Below, piece after piece: positions 7,717 through 16,115 of a DNA stretch of 64,000 nucleotides. Numbering within the stretch: position 1 is the stretch's first letter; the number at the start of each line of letters is the position of its first letter. Source of the DNA: Chelativorans petroleitrophicus (GTDB lineage Bacteria; Pseudomonadota; Alphaproteobacteria; Rhizobiales; Rhizobiaceae); NCBI RefSeq assembly GCF_025398195.1, contig NZ_JAODNV010000006.1:172001-236000 (forward strand), read 5' to 3'. The notes beneath the pieces are model-generated. The model saw only the letters and a list, made by a program, of their open reading frames with translations. It did no database searches and had not been told where the DNA came from. Position numbers and translations under genes: made by a program.

Positions 7717-8736
7717 CTGGCTCAGAAAATTAAGCTTTCGACGATCGCCGAAGCTTTGGGGGTCTCGACGGCGACTGTGTCGCTGGCCTTGCGCGACAGT
7801 CCGCTTGTGGCTGACGCGACACGCCAGCGCATCAAGGAGCACGCGCGCGCCATCGGCTATATCTACAACCGCCGCGCGGCGAGTCTCAGGACATCCCGTT
7901 CGGGTATCATCGGCGTCGTCGTGCATGACATCATGAATCCGTTCTTCGCGGAGATCCTGCGCGCCATCGAAAGCGAGCTGGACCGCTGGCGCCAGACATT
8001 TCTGCTGTCGAACCACTACGACCAGCTTGAGAAGCAGCGCACCTTCATTGACACGCTGCTGCAGCTGGGGGCCGACGGCGTCATCATGTCGCCGGCCATA
8101 GGCACGCCTCCCGAGGACATCCTCATGGCGGAGGAAAACGGCCTGCCCACCGTTCTCATTGCCCGTACGGTGGAGGGGCCGCCGGTGCCGGTCTTCCGCG
8201 GTGACGACGCCTACGGGATCGGACTTGCCACCAACCATCTGATCGCGCTCGGCCACACGCGCATCGCCATGATCGGCGGAACCGACCAGACGTCCACGGG
8301 TCGCGACCGCTATCAGGGCTATGTGGCCGCCATGCAGAAGGCCGGACTGGAAGTGAAGCCTGAATGGCGTTTCCCCGGGCCCCGCACCAAGCAGGCGGGC
8401 TTCGAGGTGGCGGGCGCTTTCCTGGCGCTCAAGGACAAGCCCACCGCCGCGGTGTGCTGGAACGATCTTGTGGCCATCGGGCTGATGAACGGCATAGCCC
8501 GGGCTGGGCTTACGCCAGGAGTGGACATTTCCGTGACGGGCTACGACGATCTGGAAGAGGCCGCCATCGCTACGCCCGCGCTCACCACGGTGTGGAACGG
8601 CCAGCGTGAAGTCGGCCGCCGGGCCGCCCGCGTTCTGCTTGACCGTCTCAATGGCGCGGAGGTTCATCCGACGCAGGAGCTGATCAGGCCCGAACTACAT
8701 GTGAGGCAATCGACCGGCAAGCCAAGGGAGCGGTGA
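7717..8736 (+). CDS. LacI-family transcriptional regulator
   Basis: About 339 aa. The helix-turn-helix is 'LSTIAEALGVSTATVSLALRDSPLVADATRQRI', followed by a periplasmic-binding-like sensor domain ('SGIIGVVVHDIMNPFFAEILRAIE', 'VSVTGYDDLEEAAIATPALTTV'-type blocks). The first ATG/GTG/TTG in frame is a TTG at 7756, which would delete the first DNA-contact helix, so translation must start upstream. The best candidate is CTG at 7717, 4 nt after an AGGAG (7708-7712). The ligand is probably a sugar or related carbon source. The target genes are not obvious, since its neighbours are other regulators. Confidence 0.85.
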   Translation: MAQKIKLSTIAEALGVSTATVSLALRDSPLVADATRQRIKEHARAIGYIYNRRAASLRTSRSGIIGVVVHDIMNPFFAEILRAIESELDRWRQTFLLSNHYDQLEKQRTFIDTLLQLGADGVIMSPAIGTPPEDILMAEENGLPTVLIARTVEGPPVPVFRGDDAYGIGLATNHLIALGHTRIAMIGGTDQTSTGRDRYQGYVAAMQKAGLEVKPEWRFPGPRTKQAGFEVAGAFLALKDKPTAAVCWNDLVAIGLMNGIARAGLTPGVDISVTGYDDLEEAAIATPALTTVWNGQREVGRRAARVLLDRLNGAEVHPTQELIRPELHVRQSTGKPRER

Positions 8737-8767
8737 GGCCTGCCGGCCGGGAAGGACGGATCGGCGC

Positions 8768-9676
8768 CTATTGCTGTACCGCCATGCTTGGCCGGGCGGT
8801 CTCCCGCGAGAGAGGCGCGCGCGTCAGCTCGCTCTTCAGGAGCTCGAAAATATCGAGCGCAGCGCGCAGATTGAACCGCCGTTCGTCGAAGAACATGCCG
8901 TAACGCGCATCGATATGGCCGGGCAGGATTTGCGCGCAGCTCTCAAACTCTTCCGCCAGGCTGCGCTGGAGATAGATCGGCAGCGGCGTAAGCGCGAGGC
9001 CGCTGGACACGAGGCGGATGGCCGTCATGATGTCGTCCACCTCTCCGACCACATCGTATACCACCTCCTGCCGGCGCAGCCATTCGCGCGACACGGCGCC
9101 AAGGGGTGAGTGGGGCGAGGCGAGCACCACCGGAAGACCCGGACCTTCATTTTTCATGAAATCCAGAAGGTGCTTTTCTCCCACCCATTTCAGCGTGAAT
9201 TCGGTGGTAAGGTCCGGCGCGATTTCGGAAGGATAGAGCGCTCTGAAGACCGCATCGAGCTCGCCCTGCTCGTACATCTCCTCAAGTCGGCGCCAATCGG
9301 CGATCCGCCAGGTGAAATTCTCCTTGTGCCTGCCGAGCGCGGCTGCGCGGTCCACGAGCAGCGGTGCGCAATAGGTGCACACGCCCACCTTCAGCTTGGT
9401 GAGGTTCTTTTCGTAGCGTACGGTCTTCAACTGCCGCTCAAGGTCCAGCATCTGGCGGATTAGCCGCGAAATCTCTTCCTTGACGATGATCTTGTTGCCG
9501 ACCTTCTTGATGAGCGATGTACCGATCGCCCGTTCGAGCCGGCCCAGATGCATGCTGATGGCAGGCTGGCTGATGCCCAGTTTCAGGGCGGCGCCCGTCA
9601 GGCTCTTGGTCTCGATCACCGCCTCGGCGGCCCTCAGCGTCGCGAACGACAATCCTTCCTGCTTATGCACGTTCAT
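8768..9676 (-). CDS. LysR-family transcriptional regulator
   Basis: 302 aa. The N-terminal winged HTH is 'SFATLRAAEAVIETKSLTGAALKLGISQPAISMHLGRLERAIG'; an effector-binding domain follows ('LKVGVCTYCAPLLVDRAAALG' and 'GLALTPLPIYLQRSL'). The ATG at 9676 is chosen over a GTG at 9685 because AGAGG lies 8 nt before it. The gene converges on the LacI-type gene and has about 640 bp of empty DNA upstream. No adjacent target operon is evident. Confidence 0.85.
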   Translation of the reverse strand: MNVHKQEGLSFATLRAAEAVIETKSLTGAALKLGISQPAISMHLGRLERAIGTSLIKKVGNKIIVKEEISRLIRQMLDLERQLKTVRYEKNLTKLKVGVCTYCAPLLVDRAAALGRHKENFTWRIADWRRLEEMYEQGELDAVFRALYPSEIAPDLTTEFTLKWVGEKHLLDFMKNEGPGLPVVLASPHSPLGAVSREWLRRQEVVYDVVGEVDDIMTAIRLVSSGLALTPLPIYLQRSLAEEFESCAQILPGHIDARYGMFFDERRFNLRAALDIFELLKSELTRAPLSRETARPSMAVQQ

Positions 9677-9685
9677 TCCCCGCAC

Positions 9686-10316
9686 CTCTCGCCCATTCTT
9701 CCGCTTTGCCCATCTGCTTGTTCACGCATTTCACGCTCATTCCTCCGAGCAGTTGCTGTTCGAAATGCAGCTTTCCGGGACGCGCGATCCTCGAAAGCCG
9801 CCGCCTGTCTCAACGTCTGACAATCCGCCCCGCCACGCGGGGCAGCTGCCCGCTTGGTCGTGCAACCCGTGCGCAAGGTTCCGGCGTCAGCCGGCCTGCC
9901 GCTGGCGATTGCAGGACCTGCGGGAAACACACTCGACTGGGCAGTGCCCCAACTCAGGATTGAAGATGTAAACGCACCTGCCCCTCCTTACTCCAACCAT
10001 CTGGGGAAGGTATCTAACGCAATAGTTGTGTATCTACAATCACTGCGCGCAGGTGCTCTGAATCTTGCGGCCGGCAAAACCGCATAATTTGTATAACCGG
10101 CTGAAAAAATTCCGTTATTATCTGTGGAAATCTACAACCACAGCGCAAGCGCGGTCTTCGCTGGTTGTGGCCGGGTGGCGGATTCGATAAGCGGTCTGGT
10201 ACAACTTCTGCGTTTATATCGACTCAGAAAGGCAGAGATGATTCGCCTGCGCCTTTTGGATCTCCTGGAGATTTCGGCGTTGCCGCACAAACAGGACTCA
10301 AGGAATGTACGCCCGC
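9686..10316. other. Intergenic region without a recognisable gene
   Basis: About 630 bp between the lysR-type start and the merR-type stop. Short open frames exist on both strands, but none has a credible ribosome-binding site, domain or coding-like composition. The right half (about 10000-10230) is AT-richer than its surroundings. I see no tRNA, terminator or mobile-element end. It could be the remains of a decayed gene or a long regulatory region. Confidence 0.5.
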
Positions 10317-10745
10317 TCAATGCACGTCGCTTCTGCACTTGCTATGGTCAGCGAGTATCTGGATGACGCGGCATTCGCAGACTTTACCATGGCCGCACTC
10401 GTCCACCATGCGCTGAAGCTCCTCGCTCAAAGCCTGGAGCCGCGCGATCCGTTCCTTGATCTCGGCCACATGTCGCTGCGCGATGCTGTCGGCTTCATGG
10501 CAGGAGCTCTGTGGTTCTTCGCTCAGTTGCAGAAGCTCGCGTATATCCCCGATCTCAAAGCCCAGTTCGCGGGCATGCCGGATGAAGGCGAGACGGCTCA
10601 GATCCTTCTCATCGAATTGGCGGCGATTCCCCTCGCTGCGCGGCGGCGCTGGCAGCAGGCCAATTTGCTCGTAAAAGCGGATGGTCGGCACTTTCACGCC
10701 TGTTTGCCGGGCGGCTTCGCCGATGGATATGCCGCGGTGCGTCAT
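10317..10745 (-). CDS. MerR-family metal-responsive regulator (ZntR/CadR/PbrR-like)
   Basis: 142 aa. The N-terminal HTH is 'ISIGEAARQTGVKVPTIRFYEQIGLL', followed by the dimerisation helix. Candidate metal-binding cysteines are C82, C117, C123, C125 and C137. C82 and the C117-x5-C pair match the positions used by ZntR/CadR/PbrR for Zn, Cd or Pb. The gene is divergent from a ZntA-type export ATPase, with an elongated-spacer promoter between them, the classic arrangement in which MerR proteins activate export under metal excess. Confidence 0.9.
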   Translation of the reverse strand: MTHRGISIGEAARQTGVKVPTIRFYEQIGLLPAPPRSEGNRRQFDEKDLSRLAFIRHARELGFEIGDIRELLQLSEEPQSSCHEADSIAQRHVAEIKERIARLQALSEELQRMVDECGHGKVCECRVIQILADHSKCRSDVH

Positions 10746-10753
10746 TTTCGCGC

Positions 10754-10784
10754 TTGCTCCTCTAGTCGCTAGAGAAAGTAGGAG
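10754..10784 (+). promoter_or_regulatory. MerR-type promoter/operator for the export ATPase gene
   Basis: A perfect palindrome, CTCTAG-TCG-CTAGAG (10760-10774), lies between a TTGCTC (-35-like, 10754-10759) and a TAGGAG (-10-like, 10779-10784). The spacer is 19 bp, longer than the sigma70 optimum, as expected for MerR activation by DNA distortion. It lies between the divergent regulator and ATPase starts, and its layout resembles known zntA/cadA promoters. Confidence 0.65.
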
Positions 10785-10815
10785 TGCCGGAAGAAGCGAT
10801 CAAGGGACGACATTC

Positions 10816-13062
10816 ATGAGACCCGTCAGCGAGAGCCGCTATCTGGTGGAGGGAATGGACTGCGCGAGCTGTGCGGAAAAGATCCGCACCGCCGTCGGCG
10901 GGATATCCGGGGTGGAAAATGTTTCCATCTCGCTCATCAGCGGCACTATGACCGTCGCGCATGGCGACGGGGAGGACATTCAGCCGGCTATCCAGCGGCA
11001 GGTTCAGCGGCTGGGCTATCGCGTGAGGCTGCTTGCGGGCCGCGAGGGCGAGAGCGAAACTGATCTCGGAAACGGCCTGGAAAAGCAAGGCCGATCTCCA
11101 GCGGATGGTAATGGGCACCATCATGACGATGCGCATCACCATGGCGGCGCGAAGGGCGAAACAGGATGGTGGCGCAGGCCGGGTGTAACCTTCACGCTCC
11201 TTTACGGGGCGGCGTTGCTGACGGCTTTCGCGGCGGGTCTTTTCCGCCCCGAGTTCGAGCGCTGGTCCTATCTCATAGCCATGTTCGTAGGCCTTGTGCC
11301 CATCGCGCGGCGCGCGTTTGCTGCCGCATTCGCAGGCACGCCCTTTTCCATTGAGATGCTTATGACCATCGCCGCCATCGGCGCGGCCATCATCGGTGCG
11401 GTGGAGGAGGCGGCGGTCGTCATCCTGCTCTTTCTGGTGGGTGAGCTGTTGGAGGGGCTTGCGGCCGAGCGCTCGCGCGCGAGCATCCGCGGGCTCTCGC
11501 GGCTTGTACCTTCAACCGCGCTCATTGAGCGCGAGGGTGGTGAGGCAGAGGAAATCCCCGCCGCGCGGCTTGCGCAAGGGGACGTCATCGTGGTGCGGCC
11601 CGGCGACCGCATTGCGGCCGACGGCGAGGTTGTGTCCGGCGCAAGCTCGGTCGACGAGGCGCCGGTTACGGGCGAAAGCGTGCCGAAGCTGAAGGAAGCT
11701 GGCGATTATGTCTTTGCGGGAACGGTGAACGGCGAGGGACTGCTCAAGGTGTCGGTGACTGCCTCCGCCGAGGACAATACGATTGCCCGTGTCATCCGGC
11801 TGGTGGAGGAGGCGCAGGAGAGGAAGGCGCCTACCGAGCGCTTCATCAACCGGTTCTCGCGCTACTACACCCCGCTCGTCATCCTCATTGCCGCGCTCGT
11901 GGCGGTGGTGCCACCATTTCTTTTGGGAGCGCCATGGATGGAGTGGATCTACAAGGGGCTTGCCATCCTTCTCATCGGCTGCCCCTGTGCGCTGGTGATT
12001 TCCACACCTGCGGCCATCGCGGCGGCGCTCTCCGCGGGGGCGCGGCGGGGGCTGCTCATGAAAGGCGGCGCCGTTCTTGAGGAGGCGGGCAGGCTTCAGA
12101 CCATCGCCTTCGACAAGACCGGCACGCTGACGGAGGGCAAGCCGCGAGTCACCGCGGTGCTCGCCTTCGAGGGAAGCGAGCGGGAGGTGCTGCGCCTCGC
12201 CGCCGCCCTGGAGCAAAGCTCCAGCCACCCGATCGCGCTAGCCATCCTGGCCCGGGCAGGCGAGGAGGGACTCGCCCTCCCGCCGGTCACGGAGGCTTCC
12301 GCCATCGGCGGGCAGGGCGTCACGGCGGTCATTGAGGGCAGGCTTCTCTTCCTCGGTTCCATCCGCGCCGCCGCCAGGAGAGGGAAGGTCTCGCCGGAGC
12401 AGGCAAAGACCCTGGCCGCGCTGGAGGCCGAGGGAAACACGGTCTCGGTGCTGCTTGCGAACGGCATTGCTATCGGCGCCATTACGCTGAGGGACGAGCC
12501 GCGGGCGGACGCACGGTCCGGCCTTGCTCAACTCAAGGAAAAGGGCATCCGCACCCTCATGCTTACGGGCGACAACGCCCGTACGGCCGAGCTTGTGGGA
12601 CGTGATCTCGGCATCGAGGTGCGCGCGGAGCTTCTGCCGCAGGACAAGAGCAGCATCGTCAGCGCGCTGAGGAAGGATGGCCTGAAGGTCGGCAAGGTCG
12701 GTGACGGCATTAATGATGCTCCGGCGCTGGCCGCGGCTGATGTGGGCATCGCCATGGGCGGGGGAACGGACGTGGCTCTGGAGACGGCCGATGCCGCCAT
12801 CCTGCACGGGCGGGTGAGCGACGTGGCGGCGATGATCGAGCTTTCCCGCAAGACCATGGCGAACATCCGGCAGAACATTGCCATAGCCATCGGGCTGAAG
12901 CTCGCTTTCCTTGTCACCACGATCCTGGGCATCACGGGCCTTTGGCCGGCGATCCTGGCGGATACGGGAGCCACCGTCCTGGTGACGGCGAACGCTCTGC
13001 GCCTGCTGGCATGGAAGCCCCGCAGGCCGTCCTCAGCTGCCGGTGGGGGCGCCAATCCGTGA
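10816..13062 (+). CDS. zntA: P1B-type Zn2+/Cd2+/Pb2+ export ATPase
   Basis: 748 aa inner-membrane pump. An N-terminal heavy-metal-associated domain has GMDCASC (C16, C19), and a His-rich linker (GHHHDDAHHHGG) follows. The ion-binding CPC is at about 389-391, the phosphorylated DKTG starts at D433, the SHP motif is present, and the hinge GDGINDAPAL is near 629. 'MGGGTDVALETADAAIL' is typical of the Zn/Cd/Pb (P1B-2) class rather than the Cu class. The ATG at 10816 is chosen because it begins the metal-binding domain and follows AAGGGA. The regulator is the divergent MerR gene. Its last 30 bp overlap the end of the convergent metal-importer permease gene. Confidence 0.93.
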   Translation: MRPVSESRYLVEGMDCASCAEKIRTAVGGISGVENVSISLISGTMTVAHGDGEDIQPAIQRQVQRLGYRVRLLAGREGESETDLGNGLEKQGRSPADGNGHHHDDAHHHGGAKGETGWWRRPGVTFTLLYGAALLTAFAAGLFRPEFERWSYLIAMFVGLVPIARRAFAAAFAGTPFSIEMLMTIAAIGAAIIGAVEEAAVVILLFLVGELLEGLAAERSRASIRGLSRLVPSTALIEREGGEAEEIPAARLAQGDVIVVRPGDRIAADGEVVSGASSVDEAPVTGESVPKLKEAGDYVFAGTVNGEGLLKVSVTASAEDNTIARVIRLVEEAQERKAPTERFINRFSRYYTPLVILIAALVAVVPPFLLGAPWMEWIYKGLAILLIGCPCALVISTPAAIAAALSAGARRGLLMKGGAVLEEAGRLQTIAFDKTGTLTEGKPRVTAVLAFEGSEREVLRLAAALEQSSSHPIALAILARAGEEGLALPPVTEASAIGGQGVTAVIEGRLLFLGSIRAAARRGKVSPEQAKTLAALEAEGNTVSVLLANGIAIGAITLRDEPRADARSGLAQLKEKGIRTLMLTGDNARTAELVGRDLGIEVRAELLPQDKSSIVSALRKDGLKVGKVGDGINDAPALAAADVGIAMGGGTDVALETADAAILHGRVSDVAAMIELSRKTMANIRQNIAIAIGLKLAFLVTTILGITGLWPAILADTGATVLVTANALRLLAWKPRRPSSAAGGGANP

Positions 13063-13959
13063 ACGGTGCGGACCGAAGAGGGCGGCAAGCGCCAGGATGA
13101 GACCGGAAACGGTGGCGATCATGCCCGCGGCGCTGACGGCATGTTCGCCTCCCAGCCAGAGCGGTCCGTAGCCAGCAAGAACGTAGCCTAGAACCGCGGA
13201 AAGAGTGGCGAAGACGATGCTCCAGAAAACCTGCCGCTCGAGCCGGTTGGTCATGAGCCGCGCGGCAGCCGGCGGACAGATGAACATGGCAATGACGATG
13301 ATGGAGCCGACCGCGTCGAAGGCCGCCACGGCTGCCACCGCTGAGACAATGACAAGGCCAAGGCTGACGGCCACCGTGGGGATGCCAACGGCACGCGCGA
13401 AGGCTTCATCAAAGGTAGAGAGTTTCAGCGGCCGCCAGAAGATGAGAGTGAGCAGCGCGATGACAAACGCCGCGCCCGCCATGCGGAAGAGCTCGGGCGG
13501 AAGCTCCCTAAGGGCGGCGGAGTCCACGAGAGAGCTCCAGTCCTCCGCCGCGAACCAGATGAGGCTCTCCAGATTGCCGTAAAGGGCGTGTTCCACGTCG
13601 AGGTGGACGCTGCTCGTGTCACTCTGTTCCAGCAGGAGGACGCCTGCCGCAAAGAGCGAGGTAAAGACCACACCCATAGCCGCTCCCGGCTCGATCCGCC
13701 CGAGGCGCTTGATCGCCTCGATGAGCACGACGGCGACAACGGCCGCGCCAGCCGCGCCGAGCAGCATCGGCCAGGTGGAAACCGAGCCGGTGATCAGGAA
13801 AGCGGCGACGATGCCCGGCAGCACCACATGGCTGATGGCATCCCCGATCAGGGCCTGGCGCCGCAGGACAAGGAAGTTGCCCGGCAGCGCGCAGGCGATC
13901 GCGGCCAGGATTCCGATGAGCATGGGTGTCAGGCTGAGCTGGACGAATTCCGAACCCAT
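13033..13959 (-). CDS. Mn/Zn ABC transporter permease (second permease)
   Basis: 308 aa ABC-3 family inner-membrane protein with about eight hydrophobic segments. 'LRRQALIGDAISHVVLPGIV' is the family signature. Near the C-terminal third, 'DAVGSIIVIAMFICPPAAARL' corresponds to the coupling region. It is the last of four genes (binding protein, ATPase, permease, permease) on the minus strand, 9 bp after the preceding permease. The dual-permease arrangement is that of SitABCD/TroABCD Mn/Zn importers. Its 3' end overlaps the end of the export ATPase gene by 30 bp. Confidence 0.88.
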   Translation of the reverse strand: MGSEFVQLSLTPMLIGILAAIACALPGNFLVLRRQALIGDAISHVVLPGIVAAFLITGSVSTWPMLLGAAGAAVVAVVLIEAIKRLGRIEPGAAMGVVFTSLFAAGVLLLEQSDTSSVHLDVEHALYGNLESLIWFAAEDWSSLVDSAALRELPPELFRMAGAAFVIALLTLIFWRPLKLSTFDEAFARAVGIPTVAVSLGLVIVSAVAAVAAFDAVGSIIVIAMFICPPAAARLMTNRLERQVFWSIVFATLSAVLGYVLAGYGPLWLGGEHAVSAAGMIATVSGLILALAALFGPHRSRIGAPTGS

Positions 13960-13968
13960 GAACTCCCC

Positions 13969-15180
13969 CTATGAATCCCGTGAAGCTTCGCCAAGACGCT
14001 CGTCGATTTGCGCAATAGCGTCGCGCGTCAGCAGTTCCTCGATGGGCCTGGAGCCGTCATATCCGCCGGCCTGCACGTCATCCGTGTAAAGCTGCCGGGC
14101 GAGCGCCCAGCGCTTCTCGTTTCGCGCGGCGGTGGCGGCGAGGTCTCGTCCTTTCTCGGTTGCTGTTCCGTCTCGGCCAATGAGGCCTTCGCGCCGAAGG
14201 AGTTTCAGCGTTGCGGGGTTGCGGACGGCGTCATTGCGCGCGATGGCGAGCAGCCCCTGATGGCGGTGCAGGCTTTTTCGATACCGCTGGCGCAGGCGTG
14301 CGCCGGCCAATAGCCCCCGTCGCGGCGCGGCCAGAAGCGACAGGACGAACAGGCTGAAGGCAATCAGCACGATGATCGGGCCGGTGGGCAAGTTCGGTGC
14401 GGATGCGGACAGCGCCGCACCGAGATAGCCAGAAAGCCCGCCGAAAAGCCCGGCGATGAGCACGACATGCTCGGTCCTTTCGCTCCACAGACGCGCGGTG
14501 ACAGGCGGAATGATCAGCATGGCGACGATGAGGATCAGGCCCACGAGCTTCAGGCCTATCACTGTCACGCCCATGACCAGCCCCATCATGGCGAGGTCCA
14601 TGCGGCGGATGTCGATGCCTGCCGTGGCCGCGAATTCGGGGTCGAAGGCGGTGATGGTCATGGGCCGCCGGAACAGAAAGGTGAAGGCGACCGCGAGCGC
14701 GCCGCCCGCGGCGATCAACAGGGCGTCCTGAAAGAGCATTCCCGCCGTCGAGCCCAGGAGAAAGCCCTCGAGCCCGGCCTGATAGCCGCGCGACATGTTC
14801 TGGATCACCGTGAGCAGCACGATGCCGAAGCCGAAGAAAACGGAAAGCACCGCCCCGATGGCTGCATCCTCGGCCAGGCGCGTGCGCGCCACCAGCCATT
14901 GCACGGCAAGAAGGCCCGCTCCCGCCGACAGCGCGGAGCCGAGAAGAAGCCCGGGAAGGCTGCGTCCCTCGCCACCGAGCATGACCATGACGATATAGGC
15001 AAGCCCCACGCCCGGCAGCGTGGCATGCGCGATGGCATCGCTCACCAGCGCCCGCTTGCGCAGGAAAAGAAACGCCCCGCTGCTGCCCGCGGCGACGCCG
15101 AGCAGCCCCGCGCCCAGCGCCACGAGCGCGGCGTTGTAGCCTGCCTGAAGGAGGAGGGCGTCAAGAAAGGCTTCAAGCAT
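13969..15180 (-). CDS. Mn/Zn ABC transporter permease with C-terminal HTH-like domain
   Basis: 403 aa, about 110-120 residues longer than a standard ABC-3 permease. Residues 1-290 are the membrane part, with 'LRKRALVSDAIAHATLPGVGLAY' and 'LVGLILIVAMLIIPPVTARLW'. The cytoplasmic extension (about 295-403) includes 'NPATLKLLRREGLIGRDGTATEKGRDLA' and 'EELLTRDAIAQIDERLGE', which read like a winged-helix/DtxR-MntR-type fold. Related fused permeases occur in some Mn/Zn importers, but the function of the extension is not established. A 116-bp gap separates it from the upstream ATPase gene. Confidence 0.85.
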   Translation of the reverse strand: MLEAFLDALLLQAGYNAALVALGAGLLGVAAGSSGAFLFLRKRALVSDAIAHATLPGVGLAYIVMVMLGGEGRSLPGLLLGSALSAGAGLLAVQWLVARTRLAEDAAIGAVLSVFFGFGIVLLTVIQNMSRGYQAGLEGFLLGSTAGMLFQDALLIAAGGALAVAFTFLFRRPMTITAFDPEFAATAGIDIRRMDLAMMGLVMGVTVIGLKLVGLILIVAMLIIPPVTARLWSERTEHVVLIAGLFGGLSGYLGAALSASAPNLPTGPIIVLIAFSLFVLSLLAAPRRGLLAGARLRQRYRKSLHRHQGLLAIARNDAVRNPATLKLLRREGLIGRDGTATEKGRDLAATAARNEKRWALARQLYTDDVQAGGYDGSRPIEELLTRDAIAQIDERLGEASRDS

Positions 15181-15220
15181 GGATCACTCTGCCGGCATGC
15201 GGACGGTGAGCGTCGCGAAT

Positions 15221-15231
15221 TTGCAATGCAA
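15221..15231. promoter_or_regulatory. Operator-like palindrome inside the Mn/Zn importer operon
   Basis: TTGCA-A-TGCAA is an 11-bp palindrome in the 116-bp gap between the ATPase gene and the first permease gene. Its half-sites match those in the operon leader at 17.1-17.2 kb. It may be a secondary regulator-binding site; the short length makes chance occurrence possible. Confidence 0.25.
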
Positions 15232-15296
15232 TCCTGAAGCATCATCGTCCGCCGGACGGGAAGTGGGCAAAGGGCTGCCCCATTGTGTACCGCCCA

Positions 15297-16106
15297 TCAT
15301 GCCGCTGGGAGCTTCAGCTGGTCGATGTGCGCCGTCGCCAGCCGGCCGCCATAGGTCTTCTGCAGGTTTTCTGGCGTAAACGCCGTGGCGACAGGTCCTT
15401 CGGCGACCTTGCGGACGTTGATGAGCAGCACATGGTCGAAATAGTCGGCCACGGTCGCCAGGTCATGGTGGACACAGATCACCGTACGGCCTTCCGCATT
15501 CAGGTCCTTGAGCACCGTGATGATGGCTCTTTCCGTCGCCGCATCGACACCGGCGAAGGGCTCGTCGAGCAGGTAGAGCTCCGCGTCCTGCGCCAGTGCG
15601 CGCGCCAGGAACACGCGCTGCTGCTGCCCGCCGGAAAGCTGGCCGATCTGCCGCGCGGCAAAATCCGCCATGCCCACGCGCTCCAGGCAGGCCAGGGCGC
15701 GCTCCCGGTGCCTGGCGCGCACGGGCCGCAGGAGGCCCAGCTCGCGATAGAGCCCCATCAGCACCACGTCGATCACTCGCGTCGGGAAATCCCAGTCGAC
15801 GGAGGCGCGCTGCGGCACATAGGCAATACGGTGAAGGCTTTTCTCGACGGGTTCTCCGTAGACGGTCACCGCGCCGGAAAGGCGAGGGACCATGCCAAGC
15901 GCGGCCTTGAGCAGCGTCGACTTGCCCGCGCCATTGGGGCCGATGATGGCCGTCATCGAGCCCGCCGGCACGGTGGCGTCAATGGAAAGCACGGCGGGCT
16001 TTTCCCCGTAGGAAACGGTGAGTTCACTTATCGCAAAGGGGCTCCTTGCGGGATCGGTCAGGGACGGTCTCTCACGGCTGGCGAGGCAGAGTGTTGTGCC
16101 CATCAT
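15297..16106 (-). CDS. Mn/Zn ABC transporter ATP-binding protein
   Basis: 269 aa cytoplasmic ATPase. Walker [10 protein letters not shown] is at residues 56-64, the Q-loop is in '[13 protein letters not shown]', the signature is '[15 protein letters not shown]', and Walker B is '[12 protein letters not shown]' with the switch His in 'VHHDL'. 'VPQRxxVDWDFP' is typical of the Mn/Zn/Fe (TroB/SitB/MntB) subfamily. A variable N-terminal stretch of about 20 residues precedes the domain, so the true start may be internal. It begins 9 bp after the binding-protein stop. Confidence 0.9.
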   Translation of the reverse strand: MMGTTLCLASRERPSLTDPARSPFAISELTVSYGEKPAVLSIDATVPAGSMTAIIGPNGAGKSTLLKAALGMVPRLSGAVTVYGEPVEKSLHRIAYVPQRASVDWDFPTRVIDVVLMGLYRELGLLRPVRARHRERALACLERVGMADFAARQIGQLSGGQQQRVFLARALAQDAELYLLDEPFAGVDAATERAIITVLKDLNAEGRTVICVHHDLATVADYFDHVLLINVRKVAEGPVATAFTPENLQKTYGGRLATAHIDQLKLPAA

Positions 16107-16115
16107 CGTGTCCTG

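Noticed and set aside
9854-10087. Short open frames in the gap between lysR-type and merR-type genes
   Set aside because: No ribosome-binding sites, domains or coding-like composition; too weak to call genes.
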